Below are positions 1 through 9,045 of a DNA stretch of 64,000 nt, in pieces. How positions within the stretch are numbered: the stretch's first letter is position 1; the number at the start of each line of letters is the position of its first letter. A model generated the notes under the pieces. The model was given only the letters and a program-made list of their open reading frames with translations. It was not told where the DNA came from and did not search any database. Origin of the DNA: Butyrivibrio sp. (GTDB taxonomy: Bacteria; Bacillota_A; Clostridia; Lachnospirales; Lachnospiraceae); NCBI GenBank assembly GCA_024690635.1, contig JAILOW010000046.1, positions 32,390-96,389 on the forward strand. Direction: 5' to 3'. Made by a program: the position numbers and the translations under genes.

Positions 1-2196
1 GAGGACAATGAAAACCTCAGAAAGAGACTTACAGACTCAATTGAGAGTGCGCTGCAGCTGGCGGACGGACTTCTTTTAGTGGACGTTGTTGACGGCAAAG
101 AGCTGAGCTTTAGCCAGAATTTTGCCTGCCCCGATTGCGGAATCAGCATTCCTGAGATAGAGCCCAGGAGCTTTTCTTTCAACAATCCTTTCGGAGCCTG
201 CCCCGATTGTTTCGGACTTGGTTACAAGATGGAATTTGATCCGGATCTTATGATCCCTGACAGAAGCCTTTCCATAAACGACGGATGCATAGTTGTAATG
301 GGTTGGCAATCCGCTAACAAGGACAGCAGCTTTTCAAATGCCGTATTACGGGCACTGGCAAAAGAGTATAAGTTCAGTCTTGATACACCCTTTGAAAAGC
401 TCTCGGAAAAGGCACAGAACGTCATTATCTACGGCGCTGACAAGACTGTGAATGTACATTACAAGGGGCAGAGAGGAGAGGGAGATTATCCCATACTCTT
501 TGACGGACTTATCAAAAATGTTGAGCAGAGATACAAGGAGACCTTCTCCGAAACCGCCAAGGCAGAGTATGAGGAGTATATGCGCATAACTCCCTGCGCT
601 CTTTGCGGAGGCCAGAGGCTTAAAAAGGAATCCCTTGCGGTGACCATAGACAACAAGAACATCTACGAGATAACTTCCATGTCCATAGATGAGCTTGGAA
701 AATATCTTGAGGAGCTGAAGCTATCCGAAAGACAGGAGATGATCGGAGCGCAGCTTCTTAAGGAAATCAGGGCTAGAGTAGGATTTCTCATAGATGTGGG
801 CCTTGACTATCTTTCTCTTTCAAGAGCAACAGGTACTCTTTCCGGTGGAGAGGCTCAGAGGATCAGGCTTGCAACCCAGATAGGATCGGGACTGTGCGGA
901 GTATGCTACATTCTTGATGAGCCCAGTATCGGTCTTCACCAGAGAGATAACGACAAGCTACTGAACACTCTTAAAAACTTAAGAGATCTGGGCAATACAC
1001 TTATAGTGGTTGAGCACGATGAAGATACCATGAGAGCTGCCGACTACATCGTGGATGTAGGACCCGGAGCGGGATCTCACGGAGGCAAGATCGTTGCAAC
1101 GGGTACTGCCGAAGAGATCATGAAGGTAAAGGAATCCATTACGGGCCAGTATCTGTCCGGTAAACTCAAGATCGCTGTGCCTGATGTCAGAAGGCAGCCC
1201 AAGGGCTGGCTCAAGGTAAAGGGTGCGCAGGAAAACAATCTAAAGAACATTGATATCGACGTGCCTTTAGGGGTGCTGACCATAGTTACGGGAGTATCCG
1301 GATCCGGCAAGAGCTCTTTTGTAAACGAGATCCTCTACAAACATCTTGCAAGAGATCTCAACAGAGCCAGATGCATTCCCGGCAAACACAAGGGAATTGA
1401 GGGACTTGAGCAGGTGGACAAGGTTATTGCCATCGATCAGTCGCCCATAGGCAGGACTCCCAGATCCAATCCTGCCACCTATACCGGTGTATTTGATATG
1501 ATAAGGGATCTGTTTGCGGGAACTCCTGATGCCAAGGCAAGGGGCTACAAAAAAGGCAGATTCTCCTTCAATGTAAAGGGAGGACGCTGCGAAGCCTGCG
1601 GCGGAGACGGTATCATCAAGATTGAGATGCACTTCCTTCCCGATGTATATGTACCCTGTGAAGTCTGCGGCGGCAAGAGGTACAACCACGAGACTCTGGA
1701 AGTCAGATACAAGGGCAAGAATATTTATGATGTTCTTGATATGACCGTTGAGGAGGCGCTGAAGTTCTTTGAAAATGTAAAGACCATAAAGCGCAAGATC
1801 CAGACTCTTTATGATGTTGGACTTGGCTATGTTAAGCTTGGTCAGCCCAGTACCGAGCTGTCCGGAGGTGAAGCCCAGAGAATAAAGCTTGCAACAGAGC
1901 TTTCCAAGGTCGGAACCGGTAAAACCGTATATATCCTGGATGAGCCTACTACAGGCCTTCACTTCGCCGATGTACAAAAGCTTGTTAAGATCATGCATAC
2001 CCTTGTGGAACAGGGCAATACCGTTGTTGTCATCGAACACAATCTGGATGTGATCAAAACAGGTGATTACATTATCGATATGGGACCCGAGGGCGGATCC
2101 AAAGGAGGCACGGTTGTGGCATCCGGCACACCCGAGGAGGTTGCAAAGTGCAAAAAATCCTACACCGGAGCCTATATCAAGAAAATGTTAAAGTGA
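1..2196 (+). CDS. uvrA: Excinuclease ABC subunit A, 3' part (5' end outside window)
   Basis: Damage-recognition ATPase of nucleotide excision repair, acting with UvrB and UvrC. The frame is open from base 1, giving 731 codons; the family is about 940 residues, so roughly 200 N-terminal residues including the first Walker A lie upstream. Visible are the first ABC signature ([12 protein letters not shown], near base 838) with Walker B ([10 protein letters not shown]), the second Walker A (GVSGSGKSS, near 1290), the paired CxxC zinc module (CEACGG...CEVCGG, 1588-1680) and the second signature [12 protein letters not shown] with [10 protein letters not shown] (from 1858). A GTG at 79 is in frame but is internal, since conserved UvrA sequence precedes it. 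Ends in TGA. Identification is secure. Confidence 0.97.
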   Translation, partial: EDNENLRKRLTDSIESALQLADGLLLVDVVDGKELSFSQNFACPDCGISIPEIEPRSFSFNNPFGACPDCFGLGYKMEFDPDLMIPDRSLSINDGCIVVMGWQSANKDSSFSNAVLRALAKEYKFSLDTPFEKLSEKAQNVIIYGADKTVNVHYKGQRGEGDYPILFDGLIKNVEQRYKETFSETAKAEYEEYMRITPCALCGGQRLKKESLAVTIDNKNIYEITSMSIDELGKYLEELKLSERQEMIGAQLLKEIRARVGFLIDVGLDYLSLSRATGTLSGGEAQRIRLATQIGSGLCGVCYILDEPSIGLHQRDNDKLLNTLKNLRDLGNTLIVVEHDEDTMRAADYIVDVGPGAGSHGGKIVATGTAEEIMKVKESITGQYLSGKLKIAVPDVRRQPKGWLKVKGAQENNLKNIDIDVPLGVLTIVTGVSGSGKSSFVNEILYKHLARDLNRARCIPGKHKGIEGLEQVDKVIAIDQSPIGRTPRSNPATYTGVFDMIRDLFAGTPDAKARGYKKGRFSFNVKGGRCEACGGDGIIKIEMHFLPDVYVPCEVCGGKRYNHETLEVRYKGKNIYDVLDMTVEEALKFFENVKTIKRKIQTLYDVGLGYVKLGQPSTELSGGEAQRIKLATELSKVGTGKTVYILDEPTTGLHFADVQKLVKIMHTLVEQGNTVVVIEHNLDVIKTGDYIIDMGPEGGSKGGTVVASGTPEEVAKCKKSYTGAYIKKMLK

Positions 2197-2208
2197 TATA
2201 AAGAATTT

Positions 2209-2262
2209 AAGGGGGATGTCCGATATACTTAAATGAAGGATTATCCCCTTTTCAATACTTTT
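2209..2262 (+). terminator. Possible weak terminator after uvrA
   Basis: A 9-bp stem with one G-U pair forms between 2209-2217 (AAGGGGGAT) and 2243-2251 (ATCCCCTTT), with a 25-nt loop and a broken T-rich tail to about 2262. The loop is long and the tail interrupted, so termination would be inefficient. The second arm overlaps the -35 region of the mbl promoter. Confidence 0.3.
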
Positions 2263-2277
2263 TATTTGGTTTATAAT
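2249..2277 (+). promoter_or_regulatory. Sigma-A-type promoter of the mbl-flh operon
   Basis: TTTTCA (2249-2254) and a perfect TATAAT (2272-2277) are separated by 17 bp. Transcription would begin near 2284, just upstream of the AAAGGGG ribosome-binding site at 2293-2299. No other good promoter is seen between uvrA and the next gene. Confidence 0.6.
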
Positions 2278-2307
2278 GTCTGTGTTATTCAGAAAGGGGA
2301 TTAACTT

Positions 2308-3300
2308 ATGCAGTACGCAGATATTGGAATTGATTTGGGAACAGCGTCTGTGCTTGTATATATAAAGGGCAAAGGAGTTGTTTTAAAAGAGCCGTCAGTA
2401 GTGGCTTATGACAGAGATACAGAAGAGATAAAGGCCATCGGAGAGGATGCAAGACTCATGCTTGGCCGTACACCCGGCAATATTGTGGCTATCAGGCCTC
2501 TTCGTCAGGGCGTTATCTCCAACTATAAGATTACAGAGCAGATGATGAGATACTTCATTAAAAAGGCCATCGGCCGCAGGATCCACAGAAAGCCTTTCAT
2601 TGCCGTATGTGTACCCAGTGGAGCAACCGAGGTTGAGAAGAAGGCTGTTGAAGATGCTACAAGACTCTGCGGAGCAAGAGATGTCAAGACTATCGAGGAG
2701 CCTATTGCGGCTGCTATCGGTGCAGGCATCGATATTACCAAGCCCTGCGGAAACATGATCGTAGATATCGGCGGTGGTACATCTGATATAGCTGTTATCT
2801 CCCTTGGAGGAACAGTTGTCAGCACATCTGTTAAGGTGGCAGGCGATGATTTCGACGAAGCCATCGTTCGTTACATGAGAAAGAAACACAATCTCCTTAT
2901 CGGAGATCCCACAGCTGAGGATATCAAGATCAAGATCGGAACAGCATATCCCAGAGCTGAGAATGACTTTATGGATGTCCGCGGCAGAAACCTTGTGACC
3001 GGTCTTCCCAAGACTGTAAGGGTATCTTCCGAGGAGACTGAAGAGGCATTGAGGGAGACAACCTCCCAGATCATAGAGGCAATACACAGTGTTCTTGAGA
3101 ATACACCTCCTGAACTCGCAGCAGATATCGCCGACAGAGGAATCGTCCTTACAGGCGGCGGTGCTCTTCTTCGTGGTCTCGAGGATCTGATCTATTCCAA
3201 GACCGGTATCAATACCATGACCGCAGAGGATCCTATGACCGCTGTAGCCATCGGAACCGGACGCTATGTGGAATTCATTGCAGGCTACAGAGAAGATTAA
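2308..3300 (+). CDS. mbl: MreB/Mbl-family actin-like cell-shape protein
   Basis: Bacterial actin homologue that forms membrane-associated filaments and directs lateral wall synthesis. At 330 residues it has the family's usual length. The phosphate-1 loop (DIGIDLGTASV, residues 5-15), phosphate-2 loop (VDIGGGTSDIAV, about 149-160) and adenosine motif (LTGGGALLRG, about 285) are intact. ATG 2308 is preceded by AGAAAGGGG. The following genes are two FlgG-type rod proteins, as in the Bacillus mbl-flhO-flhP cluster, which favours Mbl over MreB; mreC and mreD are absent. The paralogue choice rests on synteny and is less certain than the family. Confidence 0.85.
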   Translation: MQYADIGIDLGTASVLVYIKGKGVVLKEPSVVAYDRDTEEIKAIGEDARLMLGRTPGNIVAIRPLRQGVISNYKITEQMMRYFIKKAIGRRIHRKPFIAVCVPSGATEVEKKAVEDATRLCGARDVKTIEEPIAAAIGAGIDITKPCGNMIVDIGGGTSDIAVISLGGTVVSTSVKVAGDDFDEAIVRYMRKKHNLLIGDPTAEDIKIKIGTAYPRAENDFMDVRGRNLVTGLPKTVRVSSEETEEALRETTSQIIEAIHSVLENTPPELAADIADRGIVLTGGGALLRGLEDLIYSKTGINTMTAEDPMTAVAIGTGRYVEFIAGYRED

Positions 3301-3321
3301 ACATAAAAAGAGGGATTTAGC

Positions 3322-4152
3322 ATGGTAAAGGGTCTTTATACTGCTTACACAGGAATGATCAATGAGCAGCACAGAATGGATGTGCTGACCAACAATCTTG
3401 CCAATGCCAATACCAACGGATACAAAAAGGAAGGCGCAACTTCACAGTCTTTCAGTGATCAGCTTGCGCTCAAAATAAAAGATTATACTGACGCCCCGTT
3501 CACTGCCCGTGGACTGGGCGTTATTAATCCCGGTGTTAAGATTGGTGAAGGCTACGTGGACTGGTCCGAGGGTCCCATGAGGGAAACAAACAACACCTAC
3601 GATCTGGCTATCGGAGGATATGGATTCTTCGGAATAGACTACACCAATAAGGCTGTTAACATCGAGAGGGATATGCCTCTTCAGCAGCAGATCATGTACA
3701 CCAGAGACGGTAACTTCACACTGAACGCAGAGGGCGCTCTTGTGACTCAGGACGGAGACTACGTTGTTTCTCAGGACGGAGGTCACATTGAGGTAGATCC
3801 TACCAGACCTGTTCAGATCAACATGAACGGAGAGGTCATCCAGGATGGCGAAGTGGTTGCCCAGATAGGCATATTTGATTTTGAAAAGACCGTTTATCCT
3901 GACGGCAGGATAACTTACGATACTCTTGAGCATTACGGTGAAAACATGTATGTGACCACCGATGACAGTGTTGAGACCGAGGCTACAGGCAAGGTTTATG
4001 CAGGCTTTCTTGAGCAGTCCAACGTGTCCGTGGTTGATGAGATGGTTAATATGATCGCAGTTCAGCGAAACTATGATACCAACCAGCGTATGATCACCAC
4101 AGTAGATGAGACTCTCGACATAGCAGTTAACCAGTTGGGAAGACTCACTTAA
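3322..4152 (+). CDS. flhO: Flagellar rod/hook-basal body protein, FlgF/FlgG family (FlhO-like)
   Basis: Axial protein of the flagellar rod, exported by the type III flagellar apparatus rather than by a signal peptide. It is 276 residues. The N-terminus has the rod-protein motif (GLYTAYTGMINEQHRMDVLTNNLANANT in outline, with NNLAN near residue 25), the middle has GFFGI and YTRDGNF, and the C-terminus has the helical SNVSVVDEMVNMIAVQRNYD-type motif. It starts 21 bp after mbl with GAGGGA as ribosome-binding site. The second FlgG-type gene follows, so the pair matches flhO-flhP. Which one is the proximal and which the distal rod protein cannot be settled here. Confidence 0.85.
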   Translation: MVKGLYTAYTGMINEQHRMDVLTNNLANANTNGYKKEGATSQSFSDQLALKIKDYTDAPFTARGLGVINPGVKIGEGYVDWSEGPMRETNNTYDLAIGGYGFFGIDYTNKAVNIERDMPLQQQIMYTRDGNFTLNAEGALVTQDGDYVVSQDGGHIEVDPTRPVQINMNGEVIQDGEVVAQIGIFDFEKTVYPDGRITYDTLEHYGENMYVTTDDSVETEATGKVYAGFLEQSNVSVVDEMVNMIAVQRNYDTNQRMITTVDETLDIAVNQLGRLT

Positions 4153-4300
4153 AAAGTTTATAAAAATTTTATAATTTAAAGTGCTCTATGTGACGATAAA
4201 GAATAAGAGAAATGATAAATCGATTGAAAAAGTCACGGAGGACGAACATTTCATCGGAGTAAAGGGATTTCGCAGGTTTCCGGTGAAACGGAGGTGACAT

Positions 4301-5125
4301 ATGGTCAGAAGTTTATGGTCCGCAGCTACAGGAATGAACGCCCAGCAGACCAACGTTGATACAATTTCCAACAATCTTGCCAACGTTAATACTACGGGCT
4401 TTAAGGCACAGGGTGCCCAGTTTAAATCTCTTTTATATCAGGAACTGCAGACTGTTACCACAACAGCCAACGGAACGCCCAAACCCACCAATTCACAGGT
4501 AGGTCTTGGTGTGCGCACATCCACAATCAATCAGTTCTTTTCCCAGGGATCTCTTTTAAACAGTGATAACCCCGCAGCTATCGCCATCAGTGGTGACGGC
4601 TTCTTTGGATATATGTCAGCAGATGGTGAGACCGTTCATTACACCAGAAACGGTAACTTCACCTGGGCTCTTGCAGAGAACGGAGGAACAGATCTGATCC
4701 TCACAACTGCAGAAGGTAACCCGGTTCTTGACGTTAACGGCAATGAGATCCGTATGGCAAACGCAATTGCCAGCCGTATCACCATCGGTGGTGACGGAAG
4801 GATCTATTATCCCGACAATCAGGGTGTTCCTCAGGATATGGGACTTCAGATAGGTGTATGGCAGTTCAGAAACCGCGAAGGTCTTGAGAGAGTTGGAAGT
4901 GCCGCTTGGATCGAGACGGTAGCCAGCGGAGAGCCTGTTCTTGAGCAGAATGCCAATGACCTTGAGCCCTCAGAGCTTGTTCAGGGCTATTTGGAAGGCT
5001 CCAATGTTAACGTTGCCACAGAGATGGTTAACCTGATCGTTGCACAGAGAGCATATGAAATGAACTCAACAGCCATCCAGACAACGGATGAGATGATGCA
5101 GACAGCTAACTCACTTAAGAGATAA
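4301..5125 (+). CDS. flhP: Flagellar rod protein FlgG family (FlhP-like)
   Basis: Second rod subunit, 274 residues, paralogous to the gene before it. It has MVRSLWSAATGMNAQQ at the N-terminus, NNLANVNTTGFKA after it, the central DGFFGY and YTRNGNFTW, and the C-terminal SNVNVATEMVNLIVAQRAYE core that packs with the N-terminal helix in the rod. The ribosome-binding site GGAGGTGA ends 3 nt before ATG 4301. The 148-bp gap upstream is AT-rich and has a lone TATAAT (4170-4175) without a matching -35 element, so it is probably read through from the mbl promoter. Confidence 0.88.
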   Translation: MVRSLWSAATGMNAQQTNVDTISNNLANVNTTGFKAQGAQFKSLLYQELQTVTTTANGTPKPTNSQVGLGVRTSTINQFFSQGSLLNSDNPAAIAISGDGFFGYMSADGETVHYTRNGNFTWALAENGGTDLILTTAEGNPVLDVNGNEIRMANAIASRITIGGDGRIYYPDNQGVPQDMGLQIGVWQFRNREGLERVGSAAWIETVASGEPVLEQNANDLEPSELVQGYLEGSNVNVATEMVNLIVAQRAYEMNSTAIQTTDEMMQTANSLKR

Positions 5126-5143
5126 TAACAGGCAGGTAAAATA

Positions 5144-5536
5144 ATGGCAGGTACAGATCTTTCGGGAATCAATGCAACCGCATTAACTGAATACGCCATG
5201 CAGGAGAGCAAAAATGCAAGTACTGCCGCTCTCCAGAAAAAGCTTGAGTCCACATCTTCCAAGACAAAAGATGATGAGCTCTGGGAAGCCTGCAAAGGTT
5301 TTGAAGCGTACTTTATGGAGCAGATCTTTAAGGAAATGCAAAAATCCGTAGATGCCCTCAAACCTGAAAAGGGTGACCATTCCACAGAGACTCTGGTGGA
5401 CTTTTTCAAGGATCAGACTCTTCAGGATATCTGTGATACGTCAGTTGACAGGCAGAGTAACGGCTTTGCCCAGATGCTCTATGAGAACATGAAAAGAAAC
5501 TACGATATCCCCGATGCTCCTGCAGAAAATAAGTAA
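5144..5536 (+). CDS. Rod-binding protein (FlgJ N-terminal domain type)
   Basis: A 130-residue protein matching the rod-binding domain of FlgJ without a muramidase domain. Supporting motifs are the central LWEACKGFEAYFMEQIFKEM-type helix (residues 45-65), the FFKDQTLQDI segment and the C-terminal GFAQMLYENMKR. In FlgJ this domain caps the growing rod inside the cell envelope. It lies 18 bp after flhP and is the last gene before a good terminator, completing a four-gene shape/rod operon. The peptidoglycan-cutting activity must come from another protein. ATG 5144 is preceded by GGCAGG, a weak ribosome-binding site. Confidence 0.82.
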   Translation: MAGTDLSGINATALTEYAMQESKNASTAALQKKLESTSSKTKDDELWEACKGFEAYFMEQIFKEMQKSVDALKPEKGDHSTETLVDFFKDQTLQDICDTSVDRQSNGFAQMLYENMKRNYDIPDAPAENK

Positions 5537-5567
5537 TTTGTCACCTTTTTGTGTGTGTTAAGAAGTC

Positions 5568-5607
5568 GTCAAATCTTAAGGAAATCTTAAAGATTTGGCG
5601 GCTTTTT
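5568..5607 (+). terminator. Rho-independent terminator of the mbl-flh operon
   Basis: A 10-bp stem with one G-U pair pairs 5568-5577 (GTCAAATCTT) with 5590-5599 (AAGATTTGGC) around a 12-nt loop, followed by five T residues at 5603-5607. It directly abuts the extended -10 element of the next gene. Confidence 0.75.
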
Positions 5608-5619
5608 GTATGCTATAAT
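5608..5619 (+). promoter_or_regulatory. Extended -10 promoter of recD2
   Basis: GTATGCTATAAT contains TGcTATAAT, an extended -10 element. No good -35 hexamer sits at 16-18 bp, which fits an extended -10 promoter. The predicted start point (5626-5627) coincides with the recD2 ATG at 5627, implying a leaderless message. Confidence 0.6.
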
Positions 5620-5626
5620 TCAGTCT

Positions 5627-7873
5627 ATGGAAAAAATAAAAGGATATATTGACCATTTTTTATATAAAAACAGTGACAACGGCTATGGCGTTGTAAACCT
5701 GATAGCAGATACGGAAGAGATCATTTGCACCGGTAGTTTCAATGATGCCGGAGTGGGAGATATGCTGGAGATAACCGGTGAATACGTTACGCACCCGGTT
5801 TACGGAAGGCAGTTCAAGGTAGCTTCCTACGAGATCACGGCACCTGATGATGTGGCTTCCATGCAGACTTATCTGGGGTCGGGTGCTATCAGCGGAATCG
5901 GAGAGGCGCTGGCAGCCAGGATAGTAAAAAAGTTCGGAGCGGACACCTTCAGGATCATCGAGGATGAACCTGAGCGCCTCGCAGAGGTTAAGGGCATAAG
6001 CGAGCGAAAGGCTCAGGACATAGCTCTTCAGATGGCGGAAAAAAAGGAGATGCGTGATGTGATGATCTTCCTTCAAAAGTACGGCATCGGTGGTGCCCTT
6101 GCGGTAAAGATCTACAACACCTATGGCAGCAGGACTATCAGCGTTATAAGAGACAATCCCTACAGGCTCTGTGATGATATAAGCGGCATTGGCTTTAAGA
6201 CAGCAGACGAGATCGCAGAAAAGGTAGGTATAGAGGTGGACAGCGATTACCGCGTAAAAAGCGGTATCCTTTATGCACTTTTGCAGGCTGCGGCAGACGG
6301 CAACACCTATCTTCCCATGGACGAACTTGTGAAAAGAACTACGGAAGTCTTGGAGTCAAGGCCCGGGTACTATGTGGATGAAGAGGTTATACGTGTGCAG
6401 GCAGGAAATCTGTCCATGGATCACAAGCTGGTGATAAAGGGACAGGGTGAAGTCTATGCGTCCCACTATTACTACAAAGAGCAGGCGATTGCCGCTATGC
6501 TAAATGACCTTAATATCTCCGAAAAGATAACTCCCGCCGAGGAGGAATCCTACAAACAGAGGATCCTTGATATTGAGGAAAAAAAGAACATCATGCTCGA
6601 CGACCTTCAAAGGGAGGCTGTCCTTAAGAGCATTTCCAACGGAGTAGTGATCATAACGGGAGGACCCGGAACGGGAAAGACCACTACCATCAACACCATC
6701 ATCAACTATTATGCCTCCTGCGGTCTTGATATCATGCTGGCGGCGCCTACGGGAAGAGCTGCCAAGAGAATGACCGAGGCAACGGGCTATGAGGCCAAGA
6801 CCATACACAGACTCCTGGAAGTCACAGGAGTTGTGGAGGATGGTGATAACTCCGGTACAGGAGCAAGGTTTGAAAAGAACTCCGACAACCCTCTGGAGGC
6901 AGATGCCATAATCATCGACGAGATGTCCATGGTGGATGTGCATCTTTTCCATGCACTGTTAAAGGCCCTGGTGCCCGGAGTACACCTTATCCTTGTGGGA
7001 GACAGCTCCCAGCTTCCCAGTGTGGGCCCGGGGCAGATACTTGGAGATCTTATTGCCAGTGAGAGATTTCCTACGATATTTTTGAAAAAGATATTCAGGC
7101 AGGCGGAGGAAAGTGACATTGTCATGAACGCTCATCGTATTCACGGAGGTGAGATGCCTGTACTTGATAATAAGAGCAAGGATTTCTTTTTCCTGGAAAG
7201 AGATAACGCGTCGGTTATCTACAAGCACATGGTGCAGCTCATAAGGGACAAGCTCCCCGGCTACGTGGATGCAGAAGTATATGACATTCAGGTCCTTACA
7301 CCCATGAAAAAAGGACCTCTCGGGGCGCAGCAGCTAAACCTCATCCTTCAGGAATATCTCAATCCTCCTGCTTCTTCAAAAAAAGAGCATGCGGTGGGTG
7401 ATACGGTTTTCCGTGAGGGCGACAAGGTCATGCAGATAAAGAACAACTACCAGGCCCAGTGGGAGGTGGTTGGAAAATACAACATAGCAATCGATGCCGG
7501 AACAGGCATATTCAACGGCGACATGGGAATTGTCAGAGAGATAAACGAGTACTCTCAGGATCTTGTGGTGGAATTCGACGAGCACAGGAGAGTGAGATAT
7601 CCATTTGCATCTCTTGATGAACTGGAGCTTTCCTACGCCATCACTATTCACAAATCCCAGGGAAGCGAATATCCTGCCGTGATCATGCCGATACTGGGTG
7701 GCCCCAGGATGCTGCTTAACAGAAATCTCTTGTACACAGCGGTTACAAGGGCAAAGAGCACTGTCTGCGTTCTGGGTAGCAGGCAGACCATCAAAGAGAT
7801 GGTGGACAATGAATTGCAGCTTAGAAGATATACGGGATTAAAGGACAGGATAGCAGAAGTATTTGATGTATAA
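5627..7873 (+). CDS. recD2: RecD2-type SF1B DNA helicase
   Basis: ATP-dependent 5'-3' DNA helicase of the RecD2/TraA class found without RecBC, implicated in replication-fork and mismatch-repair processes. It has 748 residues: an OB-like N-terminus (EKIKGYIDHFLYKN), tandem helix-hairpin-helix motifs (about 85-200), Walker A GGPGTGKTTT (about 344), Walker B DEMSMVD (about 430), QLPSVGPGQ, and the C-terminal HKSQGSEYP and LYTAVTRAK motifs. An in-frame TTG lies at 5606 inside the upstream terminator; ATG 5627 is preferred because RecD2 proteins begin at this motif. No ribosome-binding site precedes it. It overlaps comF by 8 bp. Confidence 0.93.
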   Translation: MEKIKGYIDHFLYKNSDNGYGVVNLIADTEEIICTGSFNDAGVGDMLEITGEYVTHPVYGRQFKVASYEITAPDDVASMQTYLGSGAISGIGEALAARIVKKFGADTFRIIEDEPERLAEVKGISERKAQDIALQMAEKKEMRDVMIFLQKYGIGGALAVKIYNTYGSRTISVIRDNPYRLCDDISGIGFKTADEIAEKVGIEVDSDYRVKSGILYALLQAAADGNTYLPMDELVKRTTEVLESRPGYYVDEEVIRVQAGNLSMDHKLVIKGQGEVYASHYYYKEQAIAAMLNDLNISEKITPAEEESYKQRILDIEEKKNIMLDDLQREAVLKSISNGVVIITGGPGTGKTTTINTIINYYASCGLDIMLAAPTGRAAKRMTEATGYEAKTIHRLLEVTGVVEDGDNSGTGARFEKNSDNPLEADAIIIDEMSMVDVHLFHALLKALVPGVHLILVGDSSQLPSVGPGQILGDLIASERFPTIFLKKIFRQAEESDIVMNAHRIHGGEMPVLDNKSKDFFFLERDNASVIYKHMVQLIRDKLPGYVDAEVYDIQVLTPMKKGPLGAQQLNLILQEYLNPPASSKKEHAVGDTVFREGDKVMQIKNNYQAQWEVVGKYNIAIDAGTGIFNGDMGIVREINEYSQDLVVEFDEHRRVRYPFASLDELELSYAITIHKSQGSEYPAVIMPILGGPRMLLNRNLLYTAVTRAKSTVCVLGSRQTIKEMVDNELQLRRYTGLKDRIAEVFDV

Positions 7874-8609
7874 AGAAATAGGTAAAGCCCTTGATCTTAT
7901 CTATCCCGGAAGGTGCCCTGTATGCGACGGAATACTTCCGGTGTTTGAGATAAAAAACGGCTCTTTGGGACCGGGAGGAAGGATACACAAAGAGTGTAAA
8001 AAGAAGATAAGGTATGTGGGCGACAATACCTGCATGAAGTGCGGAAAGCCGCTTTTGCAGGAGGATGATAAAGAGTATTGCGACGATTGCCGGAAAAGAA
8101 AGCATGTCTTTGACAGAGGCTTTTCTGTATTTGAGTACAGGAGCATCTCCGGATCCATATACAGGTTCAAGTATCAGAAAAGACAGGAATATGCGCAGTT
8201 TTATGCGGATGCATCGTTGAAAAAACTTGGAAAGGTTTTATCGCATCTTGGTATTGATGTGATCGTGCCGGTTCCAATGTATCCTAAAAAGGAGTGGCAG
8301 CGAGGGTACAATCAGGCGTCTGTTTACGGGAAAGCTCTTTCCGAAAGGCTGTCGATCCCCTTTGCGGATGACCTGGTCCGGAGAACGAGAAATACAGTAC
8401 CCATGAAGAGTTTGGATGTTTCCGGACGGCGCAATAATTTGAAAAAGGCTTTTAATATAATACGAAATGATGTAAAATTTAAGTGTATACTCATTATTGA
8501 TGACATCTATACAACCGGAAGTACCATTGACGCGATCGCCCATGAGTTTCGGATGGCAGGTGCGGAAAAGGTTTATTTTCTGACGCTGGCTATCGGGCAA
8601 ACTACTTAA
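7866..8609 (+). CDS. comFC: ComF-family phosphoribosyltransferase-like protein
   Basis: Competence-associated protein with an N-terminal zinc ribbon (cysteines in CPVCD, HKECKKK, CMKCGKPL and YCDDCRKR, residues 16-80) and a C-terminal phosphoribosyltransferase fold with the PRPP loop ILIIDDIYTTGST near residue 208. In competent Firmicutes it acts in DNA uptake with the ComFA helicase, which is not here. It has 247 residues, typical for the family. ATG 7866 overlaps the recD2 stop; a TTG one codon earlier is possible. The gene after it is yvyF, the same order as in the Bacillus comF-flagellar region. Confidence 0.88.
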   Translation: MYKEIGKALDLIYPGRCPVCDGILPVFEIKNGSLGPGGRIHKECKKKIRYVGDNTCMKCGKPLLQEDDKEYCDDCRKRKHVFDRGFSVFEYRSISGSIYRFKYQKRQEYAQFYADASLKKLGKVLSHLGIDVIVPVPMYPKKEWQRGYNQASVYGKALSERLSIPFADDLVRRTRNTVPMKSLDVSGRRNNLKKAFNIIRNDVKFKCILIIDDIYTTGSTIDAIAHEFRMAGAEKVYFLTLAIGQTT

Positions 8610-8628
8610 AATAAATGGAGGTCTTTAC

Positions 8629-9036
8629 ATGAACTTACGTAATTGTGCAAGATGCGGAAAGATGTTTAATTACATCGGAGGCCAGACTATCTGCGAGCCT
8701 TGCAAGAAGGCTGTCGAAGAGGATTTTCAGAAGGTTAAACAGTACATAACCGAGAATCCCGGTGCCTCACTCAAGCAGATCTCTGAGGATAATGAGGTTC
8801 CTACCAAGCAGATCCAGCAGTGGATCCGTGAGGAGAGACTTATGTTTTCAAAGGATTCGCCCATTCAGCTTCTGTGCGAAAACTGCGGCGACCCTATCCA
8901 GACAGGAAGGTTTTGTGCTAAATGCAAGGCCAAAATGGCTAACACTTTGAACAGTACATTTGCCAAGCCCAAGCCTCAGCTTCAGCAGCCCGCCAAAAAG
9001 GACAGCAAGGCAGGTATGCGCTTCCTGGATACCTAA
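8629..9036 (+). CDS. yvyF: Flagellar operon protein YvyF (TIGR03826-like)
   Basis: A 135-residue small cytoplasmic protein of the YvyF type. It has an N-terminal zinc-ribbon-like CARCGKMF...CEPCKK pair (residues 6-26), a central helix-turn-helix-like segment (ASLKQISEDNEVPTKQIQQW, about 45-64), a second CENCGDP...CAKCKAKM pair (about 84-104) and a lysine/glutamine-rich tail. In Bacillus the homologue lies between comFC and flgM; here comF precedes it but flgM is absent. The biochemical function is unknown. ATG 8629 has an excellent GGAGGT site. Confidence 0.75.
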   Translation: MNLRNCARCGKMFNYIGGQTICEPCKKAVEEDFQKVKQYITENPGASLKQISEDNEVPTKQIQQWIREERLMFSKDSPIQLLCENCGDPIQTGRFCAKCKAKMANTLNSTFAKPKPQLQQPAKKDSKAGMRFLDT

Positions 9037-9045
9037 GGAGCAGCG

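Noticed and set aside
2395..3372. Long open frame on the minus strand opposite mbl (325 codons), with similar ones opposite uvrA and other genes
   Set aside because: The + strand proteins are conserved and complete. The antisense translations are cysteine/serine-rich, match no family and have no ribosome-binding sites.
4153..4300. Possible flagellar sigma-D promoter (TAAA...GACGATAA) or riboswitch between the two rod genes
   Set aside because: The spacing between the elements is about 11 nt rather than 14-16, and no conserved riboswitch core is visible. A lone TATAAT lacks a -35.
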